From contig JALRDI010000353.1 of the NCBI GenBank assembly GCA_023257035.1, positions 1 through 33,671 on the forward strand: a stretch of DNA of 33,671 bases, in the 5' to 3' direction. The position numbers and the translations under genes are program-made. The notes beneath the pieces are model-generated. The model saw only the letters and a program-made list of their open reading frames with translations, was not told where the DNA came from and searched no databases. Every line of letters starts with the position of its first letter. Within the stretch, counting starts at the first letter, position 1. Below, in pieces: positions 16,103-25,763 of the stretch. Source of the DNA: Ilumatobacteraceae bacterium (GTDB lineage: Bacteria; Actinomycetota; Acidimicrobiia; Acidimicrobiales; Ilumatobacteraceae).

Positions 16103-18042
16103 TGAGTCGTCGAGAAGTCCCGCAACGATCGGCGCGACGATCAGTTCCTTCAGTTCAAAAGAGAACTCGGTCTGCACCGGCAAAGGGGCGCTCTGCATCT
16201 TCTCAGCAGCGTTCCCGATCAGGATCGACCTCGTCAAAGCCATCTCCTCGCTCTCAGTCAGTGTCCCCGCAACGCAAACTTCGGGTGATCTCTGCAAAGC
16301 CGACGGCAGGACGGTTCAAGATCGGAAACCAGCGCCGCCGAATCCAAATCGTTGTGGCATTTGTGCTGGTGATGCTCATCGTTGTGACGACAAAGGTCAT
16401 CGGACTTCAGACCGCTGGTGGTGACGCAATGCGTGCCGAGGCTGCGAATCAGTGGACCCGCACGACAACAGTGGTTGCAGATCGTGGAACCATCTTCGAC
16501 CGGAACGGTGAGGAACTTGCAGTCTCAATTCCGGCTGCAACGATCAGCATTAACCCGAAGTTGATCGATAATGAAGAAGCGACTCTCAACATGCTCGCAA
16601 CGATGTTGAGCCTTGATGTCGAGGAGCAGCAGAGGCTCTACGACGAAATGATTCTGAAGGACAAAGGATTTGTCTACGTTCGCCGGCAGATTGACGCCGA
16701 TCTCGGAGAGCAGATTGCTGCCCTGAAGCTGTCAGGTGTCAACGTTGACTCAGAGCCCACTCGTCTGCTTCCCGGTGGTGATACCGGTCGATCGGTGATT
16801 GGTCGCACTGACATCGATGGTGTTGGAACTGCAGGTCTCGAACTGCAATATGACTCGATCCTGTCAGGCGAGAACGGCAGTGTGACACGACAAGTCGCTC
16901 CAGGCGGACGGTCGATTGCAGGAACTGAGGACGCGGTTGATGGAGCGGTGCCAGGAGATGACCTCATCTTGACGATTGACCGTTCAATTCAGTTCACCTG
17001 CGAGCAGGCGTTACTTGAGCGAGTTTCGAATACTGGATCAAAAGCGGGAACATGCATTGTGATGGATGCCGATTCAGGCGAGCTCTACGCCATGGCATCA
17101 GTGAAGCGAGATGCTGACACGAACGAAGTTCTCATCACGTCAGGCAACCATGCTGCAGTTGACTCCTACGAACCGGGATCCGTTGCGAAGGTCATCACGA
17201 TCGCCGCAGGTCTCGAGACCGGCGTCGTTGGGCCAAACACGGTGTTCAACGTGCCATGGCGTGCTCAATATGGAGACGACCTGCTTCGTGACTCGCATGA
17301 GCACCCAGATGAGGACATGACCGTGCGGCAGATTCTCGTCGAATCGTCGAATATCGGGACCATCAAAGTGCAAGAAAAAGTGCAATTGCGGCGCCACTGG
17401 GACTTCATGCGGGCGTTTGGGCTCGGAGAACCAACCGCACTTGATTTCCCCGGCGAGTCAGCTGGAATCTTCAAAGAGTGGAACGAGCTGTTTGGTTCAG
17501 AGAAGTACACCGTCTCATACGGTCAGGGTCTGGCTAGCACGCCGATTCAATTGATTTCTGCCGTCAACGCGATTGCGAATGATGGCCTATATGTCGCTCC
17601 GAAGCTTGTGCGTGGATTCGTTGGAGAAGATGGCGAGATCATCCCAACGGCGCCATCTGCAACTCATGAAGTCATCTCGACCAATACAGCTGAGGTGATG
17701 CAGTCCATGATGACTGATGTCGTCTGTTCAGGAACGGCGACCCGGGCGCAAGTGTCGTCGTTCAATGTTGCCGGTAAGACCGGAACTGGTCTGAAGGCTC
17801 AACCAAATGGCGGCTACGAAGATGAGTTCGGGGTCCGTTCGTACTATGCGAGTTTTGTTGGCTTCTTCCCGGCGGAGGATCCCGAGATCACCGTGCTGAT
17901 CAGTATTGACGAGCCACCGGCAGGAACGATAAATCGCTTTGGTGGAACGGCAGCCGCACCTGTGTTTGCCCGACTCGTTCCCACGATTGCTCATGAGTTG
18001 GGAATCCAGCCGCCCTCTACCGCCCCGGCCTGTTCGGAGTGA
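16102..18042 (+). CDS. ftsI: Peptidoglycan D,D-transpeptidase FtsI/PBP
   Basis: SxxK (EPGSVAKV), SxN (ESSNIG), KTG (AGKTGTG) motifs; dimerisation domain (DRGTIFDRNGEELAVS). Confidence 0.93.
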   Translation: MSRREVPQRSARRSVPSVQKRTRSAPAKGRSASSQQRSRSGSTSSKPSPRSQSVSPQRKLRVISAKPTAGRFKIGNQRRRIQIVVAFVLVMLIVVTTKVIGLQTAGGDAMRAEAANQWTRTTTVVADRGTIFDRNGEELAVSIPAATISINPKLIDNEEATLNMLATMLSLDVEEQQRLYDEMILKDKGFVYVRRQIDADLGEQIAALKLSGVNVDSEPTRLLPGGDTGRSVIGRTDIDGVGTAGLELQYDSILSGENGSVTRQVAPGGRSIAGTEDAVDGAVPGDDLILTIDRSIQFTCEQALLERVSNTGSKAGTCIVMDADSGELYAMASVKRDADTNEVLITSGNHAAVDSYEPGSVAKVITIAAGLETGVVGPNTVFNVPWRAQYGDDLLRDSHEHPDEDMTVRQILVESSNIGTIKVQEKVQLRRHWDFMRAFGLGEPTALDFPGESAGIFKEWNELFGSEKYTVSYGQGLASTPIQLISAVNAIANDGLYVAPKLVRGFVGEDGEIIPTAPSATHEVISTNTAEVMQSMMTDVVCSGTATRAQVSSFNVAGKTGTGLKAQPNGGYEDEFGVRSYYASFVGFFPAEDPEITVLISIDEPPAGTINRFGGTAAAPVFARLVPTIAHELGIQPPSTAPACSE

Positions 18043-18046
18043 TGTC

Positions 18047-19492
18047 GTGACGGCGCAACGAAAATTTTTCACCTTGAATAGCGCCGTTGCCAGCGACCTT
18101 TCAGATCGACTTCAGTCAGATGTGCGTCTTGCCCCTGAGGGGGTCTCGGTGGATGTTGGTTCGGTTGTGATGGACTCGCGTCGGGTCGTAAGTGACTCTC
18201 TGTTCGCATGTGTGTCTGGTGAAAAATTCGATGGACACAACTTCGCTGCGGACGCACTAAATAGTGGAGCAGTTGCGTTACTCGTCGATCGTGAACTTGA
18301 TGTTGATGTCCCCCAACTCATCGTTGCTGATGTGCGGGCATCTCTCGGAGAAGTCGCATCAATGATTTCAGGTCGACCATCAGCTGAAATCGATGTCATC
18401 GGAGTCACGGGTACCAACGGAAAGACGACAGTTGCTCAACTGCTTGCCTCGGTGTTTACCGCAGATGGACGCAAATCGGCGGTGATTGGAACGCTCGAGG
18501 GAGACATGACCACACCGGAGGCGCCGGTGTTGCAGCGAAAATTACGAGATCTCGCTGATGATGGTGTCTCGGTGGTGGTGATGGAGGTCTCATCCCACTC
18601 ACTCGTGCAGCAACGTGTTCGGGGAACATCGTTCGCTGCCGGAGTATTTACGAACCTGGGTCATGACCACCTCGATATTCACGGCACCCAAGAGGACTAT
18701 TTCCGCGCGAAGGCGCTGCTCTTCACCTCATACGGTCTGCAACGCATGATTTTGAACGACGACGATGTGCACGGCAGATTGCTCGGGGATCTCACATCAG
18801 ACGTGCGTGAGGTCTATCGATTCTCGATGTCCGAGGTTGAGTCGCTTGACATGAACATCAATGGGACAACATTTGTCCTCGGTGGAGCGCCGTTCAGTGT
18901 GCCGATTCCCGGGAGACCGAATATTGAAAATGCGCTTGCCGTGATTGCGTGCGCGAGGTCATTCGGCATATCCGATGACGTAATCGCTCAGGGTCTTGCA
19001 TCGGTTGATCAGGTTCCGGGTCGAATGCAAGTGTTGTCGGGCGAGAATTTTGATGCGATTGTCGATTTCGCCCACACCCCTGAAGCATTGGACGCCTTGG
19101 TCCGTACCTGCCGCGAGTTGGCTCCCAACCGCCGGCTCGTCGTCATCTTCGGTTGCGGAGGTGGAAGAGATAAGCAGAAGCGCCCTCAAATGGCGGCAAT
19201 CGCTGGCGACCTCGCAGATATTGTCGTTGTCACCTCAGACAACCCTCGGTTCGAAGATCCGGCCGCCATTATTGACGAGGTGTGCGCCGGCTTCACTGAC
19301 GCCACGATGGCCGAGTGGAGTGTGGAAGCAGACCGAGCGACGGCGATCGCTGATGCAATCGCTCGAGCGCAAGATGGTGATGTGATCATCGTGGCGGGCA
19401 AGGGTCATGAGCGTTATCAAGAGGTGGCTGCGTGCAAAACAGAATTTGATGATGTCGCACATATTCGTGCGGCGATGGAGGCCTCCCGATGA
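18047..19492 (+). CDS. murE: UDP-MurNAc-L-Ala-D-Glu ligase MurE, meso-DAP type predicted
   Basis: GVTGTNGKTTVAQL, TNLGHDHLDIHGT, DNPRFEDP motif; GTG start 5 nt after the ftsI stop. Confidence 0.93.
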   Translation: MTAQRKFFTLNSAVASDLSDRLQSDVRLAPEGVSVDVGSVVMDSRRVVSDSLFACVSGEKFDGHNFAADALNSGAVALLVDRELDVDVPQLIVADVRASLGEVASMISGRPSAEIDVIGVTGTNGKTTVAQLLASVFTADGRKSAVIGTLEGDMTTPEAPVLQRKLRDLADDGVSVVVMEVSSHSLVQQRVRGTSFAAGVFTNLGHDHLDIHGTQEDYFRAKALLFTSYGLQRMILNDDDVHGRLLGDLTSDVREVYRFSMSEVESLDMNINGTTFVLGGAPFSVPIPGRPNIENALAVIACARSFGISDDVIAQGLASVDQVPGRMQVLSGENFDAIVDFAHTPEALDALVRTCRELAPNRRLVVIFGCGGGRDKQKRPQMAAIAGDLADIVVVTSDNPRFEDPAAIIDEVCAGFTDATMAEWSVEADRATAIADAIARAQDGDVIIVAGKGHERYQEVAACKTEFDDVAHIRAAMEASR

Positions 19493-20532
19493 TCGCAATC
19501 ATGCTCGCTGGAGCGACCGCTGCGCTCTGTTCGCTGCTTGGCACTCGGTTCTTGATCAGGTGGTTTTCTGTTCGAGGACAGGGGCAGCCGATCCTGGGTA
19601 AAGAGGACCACGGGCCAGAGCATCACATGGGTAAGCAGGGAACGCCGACGATGGGCGGACTTGCGATTGTTGTGTCGGCGCTCGTTGGATGGCTCCTTGC
19701 TCACACCCGAGATATTGCATTTTCTGATCAGGCAATGATTGTCTGGGTTGGCATTCTCGGAATGTCATTTATGGGGTTCCTTGACGACTGGATCAAGGTG
19801 AGAAAACGCCACAATCGCGGCATCTTCTGGAAGCAAAAGAATTACATCACGATGTTGATGAGCTTCGGAATTGCCTGGTGGCTCGTAGCAGCCACCGGAA
19901 TTGAGGAGTCGATTTCGATCACCCGTGCAGGAGATCTCGGATTCGAGGTCCCTCAGGTCGTGTGGATCGTGTGGGCGGGCCTCATCATTTGGGCGACCAC
20001 AAATGCCGTGAATGTGACAGATGGGCTTGACGGGCTCGCTGGAGGCTCAGCTCTAATGGGGTTCGGGGCGTTCATGATTATTTCGTATTGGACATTCCGA
20101 AATCCAGACATCTACAGCGTGGTGAACCCGCTTGATATGGGCGTCCTTGCGGCCTCTTTCGCAGGAGCGTGTTTGGGGTTCCTATGGTGGAATGCTGCTC
20201 CAGCGCGAATTTTCATGGGCGACGTTGGGGCACTTGCGATCGGTGCCGCTCTTGCGTCTCTGGCGCTGACGATGAACACCCACTTGTTGCTCATCTTGAT
20301 CTGCGGCATCAATGTCATCGAGGCGGGCTCGGTTGCCATTCAGATGGGAGTGTTTAAGTTGTCGGGCCGGAAACGGCGCCTGTTCAAAATGTCGCCTATT
20401 CATCATCACTTTGAGTTGAGCGGATGGCCTGAGACGACGGTGATCATTCGGTTCTGGCTGCTGTCTGCAGTCTTCGTTGCGCTCGCACTTGCGATTTTTA
20501 TTGGCGACTTCACTGCAGTGGTAGGCGGCTGA
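19489..20532 (+). CDS. mraY: Phospho-MurNAc-pentapeptide transferase
   Basis: GTPTMGGLAIV, FLDDWIKVRKRHNRGI, NVTDGLDGLAGGS, MSPIHHHFELSGWPETTVIIRFW. Confidence 0.96.
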   Translation: MIAIMLAGATAALCSLLGTRFLIRWFSVRGQGQPILGKEDHGPEHHMGKQGTPTMGGLAIVVSALVGWLLAHTRDIAFSDQAMIVWVGILGMSFMGFLDDWIKVRKRHNRGIFWKQKNYITMLMSFGIAWWLVAATGIEESISITRAGDLGFEVPQVVWIVWAGLIIWATTNAVNVTDGLDGLAGGSALMGFGAFMIISYWTFRNPDIYSVVNPLDMGVLAASFAGACLGFLWWNAAPARIFMGDVGALAIGAALASLALTMNTHLLLILICGINVIEAGSVAIQMGVFKLSGRKRRLFKMSPIHHHFELSGWPETTVIIRFWLLSAVFVALALAIFIGDFTAVVGG

Positions 20533-20533
20533 G

Positions 20534-21895
20534 ATGCGCTCCCTTGTCCACGGCTTCGCAATCGCTGGTGAGTCAACTGCCAACGCGTTGCGACGACATG
20601 GTCACGAGGTGGTGATCACTGACGATGCGATTGATCACACAAAGGAACAGCGGGCTTCGGATGCGGGATTTTCGCTGAGTACGTTGCCGAGCGTGGATGC
20701 CCTTGAGGCATTTGTTAAGGAGTTTGATCTCATCGCTCCGGCTCCCGGTGTGCCAGAGCATCATCCGCTCATTGAATGCGCACAGCGCCTTGGGGTAACG
20801 ATCTCGAGTGAGCTCGAAATTGCCTATGCGGCGGAACTCCAGCGCGATGGGGGGCCACGCCCGATACTGGCGGTGACGGGTACTGATGGAAAGACGACGA
20901 CGTGCGAACTTGCCGTTGCAATGTTGGCTGCAGCTGGTATCCGATCTCTCGCAGTCGGCAATACCGACACCCCAATGATTGATGCTCTTGAGCGTGACCT
21001 TGATGTCTATGTGGTCGAATGCACGAGTTTCCGGCTTGCTTGGACTGAAGCGTTTCGCTCCGACGCTGCGGTGTGGCTCAATCTGGCCCCTGATCACCTC
21101 AATTGGCACCGGGATATGGCGTCATACGAATCAGCAAAAGCAAAACTGTTTTCTCATCAACGTGAGACTGATATCTCTATCGGATGCTCACATGAGCCGG
21201 TAGTCATGTCTCATCTGCAGCACTCACGGGCACGGCAACTCACGTTCGGGTTTGACGGCGATTATTTCGTTGACAACGGGGTGTTGATGTCGCCGAGTGG
21301 TCCGATCATTGCGACATCGGAGATGACTCGGTCACTTCCGCACGACATTACAAATGCTTTGGCTGCTGCTGCTCTGGTGATGGAAACGGGACTTGTCGAC
21401 GCGGAGGCGGTTGCGTCGGCCTTAACCACGTTTGCAGCGCCAGCCCACCGGTTGCAGTTCGTGGCAGAAGTCGGCGGAGTCAGGTGGTTTAACGATTCGA
21501 AAGCGACTACGCCACATGCTGCTTCTGCAGCGATCCGAGCGTTCCCATCGGCGGTTCTCATCGCTGGTGGGCGAAACAAAGACCTTGATCTCGCCCCGAT
21601 GGCCTCAGTCGGTGAATCCCTTCGTGGAGTCGTTGCGATCGGTGAGGCAGCAGATGAAATTTCAGAGGTGTTCGCGGGGATGGTCGAGGTTGTAACCGCA
21701 GGATCGATGGAGACAGCGGTTGATCTTGCTGCGCGATTGGCGGCGGGTCACGGCGAGGTGGTGTTGTCGCCAGGTTGTGCGAGTTTTGATTGGTATCCGT
21801 CTGGTGGGTACCCAGCGCGGGGCGAACATTTTGCTCGTCTCGTGAAAGCGCGAATGAACGAACGGGTTTCCGAATTGTCGGGAGGGGAACAGTGA
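20534..21895 (+). CDS. murD: UDP-MurNAc-L-Ala:D-Glu ligase MurD
   Basis: AVTGTDGKTTT, APDHLNWH, FNDSKATTPHAA, LSPGCASFDWYPSGGYPARGEHF; position between mraY and ftsW. Confidence 0.9.
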   Translation: MRSLVHGFAIAGESTANALRRHGHEVVITDDAIDHTKEQRASDAGFSLSTLPSVDALEAFVKEFDLIAPAPGVPEHHPLIECAQRLGVTISSELEIAYAAELQRDGGPRPILAVTGTDGKTTTCELAVAMLAAAGIRSLAVGNTDTPMIDALERDLDVYVVECTSFRLAWTEAFRSDAAVWLNLAPDHLNWHRDMASYESAKAKLFSHQRETDISIGCSHEPVVMSHLQHSRARQLTFGFDGDYFVDNGVLMSPSGPIIATSEMTRSLPHDITNALAAAALVMETGLVDAEAVASALTTFAAPAHRLQFVAEVGGVRWFNDSKATTPHAASAAIRAFPSAVLIAGGRNKDLDLAPMASVGESLRGVVAIGEAADEISEVFAGMVEVVTAGSMETAVDLAARLAAGHGEVVLSPGCASFDWYPSGGYPARGEHFARLVKARMNERVSELSGGEQ

Positions 21896-23145
21896 CACTT
21901 GCAATACGGAACGGTGGGAATATCGATGACCGCCGAAGGCAGGCACTCGCCGCGGCAAAGCGGAAACGTGAAAGCGGCGCTGGCGGAAAGCGACACGAGC
22001 GTCACGACCGCTTATCGCTTCGCGAGGCGCTGCAACGCGACCGAGCGGTTGAGGCATCAAGAACATACTTCGCGATCATCGCTGTCGTCGCCGTCATGGT
22101 CCTGCTCGGTCTCGTTATGTTGCTCTCAGCCTCTGGTCCGCTTCGGGCTGCAGGGGATGGGTCGCCCTATTCGATGGTGATTAGGCAAACAGTATTTGCT
22201 CTTGTCGGTCTTGGCTTTATGGCAGTGGTCATTCGGGTTCGCTATCAACTGTTCCGGCGGCTCGTTCCTCTGATTTGGGCGGTTGGCCTCGGAATGATGG
22301 CACTCCCATTTGTCCCCGGATGGAGCCATACAGTGAACGACGCGAATTCATGGGTGTCTGTCGGCGGAATGACATTTCAGCCTTCAGAGATTTTCAAACT
22401 TTCGGTCATTCTCGGAGTAGCCGACATCTTGACTCGCCGAAAGGATGTGCTCAACGACTGGCGCAGAACGATTGTGCCTATTGGCGCGGCGACCAGTGCA
22501 GCGTTTGTGCTGAGCCTCATTCAGGGAGACTTCGGATCGGCAGTTGTGCTCGTGCTCATCGTGATGGCGATGTCATTCATCGCGGGTATTCCTTGGATGC
22601 ACATTGGAAGCGTGGTGGGCGTCGGGGCATTTGTTGCCGCGATCATGGTTGTTGCATCGCCGCGTCGATTCGGTCGCATCACTGCCTTCTTTGATATCGA
22701 AGGAAACAAAGAGCATTATGCCTATCAGGTGTGGCAGGGAATGCTGAGCATCGCAAACGGCGGGTTGACCGGTTCCGGCATTGGTGGCAGTCGTTCAAAG
22801 CTCGGGTACCTACCTCTCGCTCATAGTGACTTCATCTTTGCAATCATCGCTGACGAACTCGGCCTCATCGGAGTAGTCGCAGTGCTCGGTGGATTCACAT
22901 TGCTCACCATCTTGGGAATGCAGACGGCGCTTCGAGCTCCTGACCGATTTGGCATGCTCGTCGCAGCCGGTGTGACTTCATGGATCGCGATTCAGGCGAT
23001 CATTAATGTCGGTGGAGTTGCTGGGGTTCTGCCGGTGACTGGTCTTACTCTTCCTTTCTTCTCGCACGGCGGCACATCGCTGCTGTCATGTCTTGTCGGA
23101 ATTGGCCTGCTGCTTAACATTTCACGCCAGCCCGTAAAGTCCTGA
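21892..23145 (+). CDS. ftsW: FtsW SEDS-family glycosyltransferase
   Basis: Multi-TM; HTVNDANSWVSVGGMTFQPSEIFKLSVI, SHGGTSLLSCLVGIGLLLNISRQ; GTGA overlap with murD. Confidence 0.93.
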   Translation: MTLAIRNGGNIDDRRRQALAAAKRKRESGAGGKRHERHDRLSLREALQRDRAVEASRTYFAIIAVVAVMVLLGLVMLLSASGPLRAAGDGSPYSMVIRQTVFALVGLGFMAVVIRVRYQLFRRLVPLIWAVGLGMMALPFVPGWSHTVNDANSWVSVGGMTFQPSEIFKLSVILGVADILTRRKDVLNDWRRTIVPIGAATSAAFVLSLIQGDFGSAVVLVLIVMAMSFIAGIPWMHIGSVVGVGAFVAAIMVVASPRRFGRITAFFDIEGNKEHYAYQVWQGMLSIANGGLTGSGIGGSRSKLGYLPLAHSDFIFAIIADELGLIGVVAVLGGFTLLTILGMQTALRAPDRFGMLVAAGVTSWIAIQAIINVGGVAGVLPVTGLTLPFFSHGGTSLLSCLVGIGLLLNISRQPVKS

Positions 23146-23147
23146 TT

Positions 23148-24257
23148 GTGATGCGACCTGAGTCGAGCACCTCAAGCATTGTGGTTGCGGGCGGTGGCAC
23201 TGCAGGTCATGTGTTTCCCGCAATAGCGGTAATGCAAGGTCTCGTCGATGCAGGGGTAGACCAGGCCCGAGTGAAATACATCGGGGCTCAACGTGGGATC
23301 GAAACGGAACTGGTCCCGAAGAGCGGATTTGCTGGGACATTTCTTGCAGTCATCGGTGTCGATCGGAAGTTTTCACTTCGAACGGTGAAGTTTGCCATGC
23401 AGCAAGCAGTTGCGACACTTCGGTCACTTCGTCTGTTTCGTCAATGGAATGTTGGTGTCGTGGTCTCGGTGGGTGGTTACGCAAGTCTTCCGCCTGTCCT
23501 CGCGGCGGTCCTGCTGCGCCGGCCGATTGTGGTGATCAGTTATGACCGCACGCCAGGTCGCGCAAGCCGTCTCGCAGCCCGTTGGGCAACTTCAACTGCA
23601 GTCGCATTCGGCGAATCGACGCTTCGAAATGCAGTGATCGCGGGAGCGCCTCTGCGTCGTTCGATTCTTGAACTTGATCGCAGTCGTGACGCTGACGGGG
23701 CTCGCCAACGATTGGGAATACCAAATGGTCGTCTCGTCATCGTCGTCATGGGTGGCTCGTTGGGATCAGGGGTACTCAACGACGCAGTCCACGGGTTTAT
23801 CGAGAAGAACTCGCGGCGCGACGAACTCGCGATCATTCACATCGCCGGGAAACAACGGGTGAGCGGGGCGGATGCGATCGATGGGGATGATTCGATCTGG
23901 TATCGCCGAAGCGAGTTCATCTCTGACGCAGAGGATCTCTACGCGGCTGCAGATCTTTTTGTTGGCCGAGGCGGAGCGAGCACGGTGCACGAAATCGCAG
24001 CAACCGGAACTCCTGCAATTCTTGTTCCCTGGTCGGGTGCTGCTGATGATCATCAGACTGCAAACGTTCGATGGTTGGCTGACGCAGGTGGGGCGGTGCT
24101 AGTCGAGGACAACAATGCCAAGGCCGTCGTTGGTGCGATCGAAGACGCGCTCAACGACGGCGAGCGAAGAAGTCTGCTAAGTAAACGGGCTCGCGAAATC
24201 GGCGAGGTACACCATGGTGGCAAGATCTCTCAGCTCATTCTCGAAGCGGTCAGATAG
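23148..24257 (+). CDS. murG: UDP-GlcNAc--undecaprenyl-PP-MurNAc-pentapeptide GlcNAc transferase MurG
   Basis: VAGGGTAGHVFPAIAV, MGGSLGSGVLNDAV, VGRGGASTVHEIAATGTPAILVPWSGAADDHQTANVRWL. Confidence 0.92.
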   Translation: MMRPESSTSSIVVAGGGTAGHVFPAIAVMQGLVDAGVDQARVKYIGAQRGIETELVPKSGFAGTFLAVIGVDRKFSLRTVKFAMQQAVATLRSLRLFRQWNVGVVVSVGGYASLPPVLAAVLLRRPIVVISYDRTPGRASRLAARWATSTAVAFGESTLRNAVIAGAPLRRSILELDRSRDADGARQRLGIPNGRLVIVVMGGSLGSGVLNDAVHGFIEKNSRRDELAIIHIAGKQRVSGADAIDGDDSIWYRRSEFISDAEDLYAAADLFVGRGGASTVHEIAATGTPAILVPWSGAADDHQTANVRWLADAGGAVLVEDNNAKAVVGAIEDALNDGERRSLLSKRAREIGEVHHGGKISQLILEAVR

Positions 24258-24299
24258 CCATAGGCAAAGTGGTGCCGTCATCGGGGAGCGTGCGCGTCG

Positions 24300-24314
24300 T
24301 AGCCTAAGGCCGTG
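24300..24314 (+). promoter_or_regulatory. Candidate -10 (TAGCCT) and leaderless GTG start for murC
   Basis: TAGCCT-AAGGCC-GTG: hexamer 6 nt before the start codon; 54-bp intergenic gap after murG. Confidence 0.45.
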
Positions 24315-25763
24315 TCGATGTTGAGCAGCCCTGACCCTCTTGCAGAGGTTTTCCCCCGCCGTGAGGTTGCGTGGGAGCTGAGTTCACCGCGGCGGGTTCA
24401 TGTTGTCGGGGTCGGTGGGCCGGGAATGAGTGCTATCGCAATTGCTCTTGCTGAAATGGGTCATACGGTTTCGGGAAGTGATATCCGCGAGCGTCAAATT
24501 CTTGATCGTCTGCGTGCCAGTGGCGTCACTGTGCATATCGGGCACAGCCGCCAGCACGTTCACGACGCTGATGTCGTCACCTATTCGACGGCAATTCCTG
24601 CAGATATCAACGAGCTCGATGAGGCTCGAAAGCGCGGAATCCCGACTGTTCATCGATCAGAAGTTCTTGGTGCGATCTGCAGGCAAACGAACGCATACGG
24701 CGTAGCGGGAACACACGGCAAGACGACTACCTCGTCGATGTTGATGCTGATTCTCGCTGCTGCTGGTCGTGAGCCGGGTTTTGTTATTGGCGGTGATGTC
24801 GCGGACGTAGGAACGGGTGCACGGTGGTCGGATTCGGGCTCGTTTGTCGTTGAGGCGGATGAGAGCGACGGCACCCATCTTCGTTTACCGCTGGCTGGGA
24901 CCGTCTTGACGAATGTTGACGTTGATCACCTTGATAATTACGGCACGTTTGAGGCAATAGTCGAGGGATTTGAGAGGTATCTCGATTCGGTCGAAGGGCC
25001 AGTTGTCGTCGGAATTGATTGCGACGTTGCGCGGGGGCTTGTTGAGGGCCGCTCAGTGGTGACGTTTGGGACGACCGAAGGGTCGGACTATCGGGCGATC
25101 AATATTCAACCGCAGCGAACAGGTAACAATTTTGACATTGAGCGGCATGGAGAGGTGATCGTTCGCGTCGAACTTCCGCTTCGTGGACGTCACAATGTTC
25201 TCAATGCAACGGCGGCGTTGGCACTTTCAATCGAACTTGGGGTCGAGCCATCGATTGCTGCCGATGCGCTTGCAACCTTTGGTGGTGTGGCAAGGCGATT
25301 TGATGTGCGAGGAATTGTCGATGGCACCACATTGGTTGATGACTATGCACATCTACCGGCAGAGATTGAAGCGGTGCTCGCATCGACGAGAGAGTCATCG
25401 GCTGACTGGTCTCGAGTAGTGGCAGTCTTTCAACCGAACCGCTTCAATCGAATGTCGGAAATCTCGGAACAGTATGCAAGAAGTTTTCGTGACGCTGATG
25501 TCATTGTTATTACCGATATTTACTCGTCGGGAACCCAGCCGATTCCTGGCGTCACCGGGAAACTTGTGGTGAATGCGATCCTCGAGGCTCAGCCACATTC
25601 GAGAGTGGTTTGGATGCCAAAACGTGAATCCCTCGTCAAGTTTCTCTCAGGCGAACTTCGTTCGGGGGACCTCTGCTTGTCGATGGGGTGCGGAGACATC
25701 GCAACGCTGCCAGATGAAGTTCTGATGGCGAGAGGAGTCCGGTCGGAAAGTGATCCTCAGTGA
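24312..25763 (+). CDS. murC: UDP-MurNAc--L-alanine ligase
   Basis: VHVVGVGGPGMSAIA, AGTHGKTTTSSML, EADESDGTHLRL, DVDHLDNYG, VDDYAHLPAEI. Confidence 0.95.
   Translation: MSMLSSPDPLAEVFPRREVAWELSSPRRVHVVGVGGPGMSAIAIALAEMGHTVSGSDIRERQILDRLRASGVTVHIGHSRQHVHDADVVTYSTAIPADINELDEARKRGIPTVHRSEVLGAICRQTNAYGVAGTHGKTTTSSMLMLILAAAGREPGFVIGGDVADVGTGARWSDSGSFVVEADESDGTHLRLPLAGTVLTNVDVDHLDNYGTFEAIVEGFERYLDSVEGPVVVGIDCDVARGLVEGRSVVTFGTTEGSDYRAINIQPQRTGNNFDIERHGEVIVRVELPLRGRHNVLNATAALALSIELGVEPSIAADALATFGGVARRFDVRGIVDGTTLVDDYAHLPAEIEAVLASTRESSADWSRVVAVFQPNRFNRMSEISEQYARSFRDADVIVITDIYSSGTQPIPGVTGKLVVNAILEAQPHSRVVWMPKRESLVKFLSGELRSGDLCLSMGCGDIATLPDEVLMARGVRSESDPQ

Noticed and set aside
17939-18046. Extended murE N-terminus in the ORF track
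   Set aside because: Would overlap ftsI by over 100 bp; the GTG at 18047 fits operon spacing.
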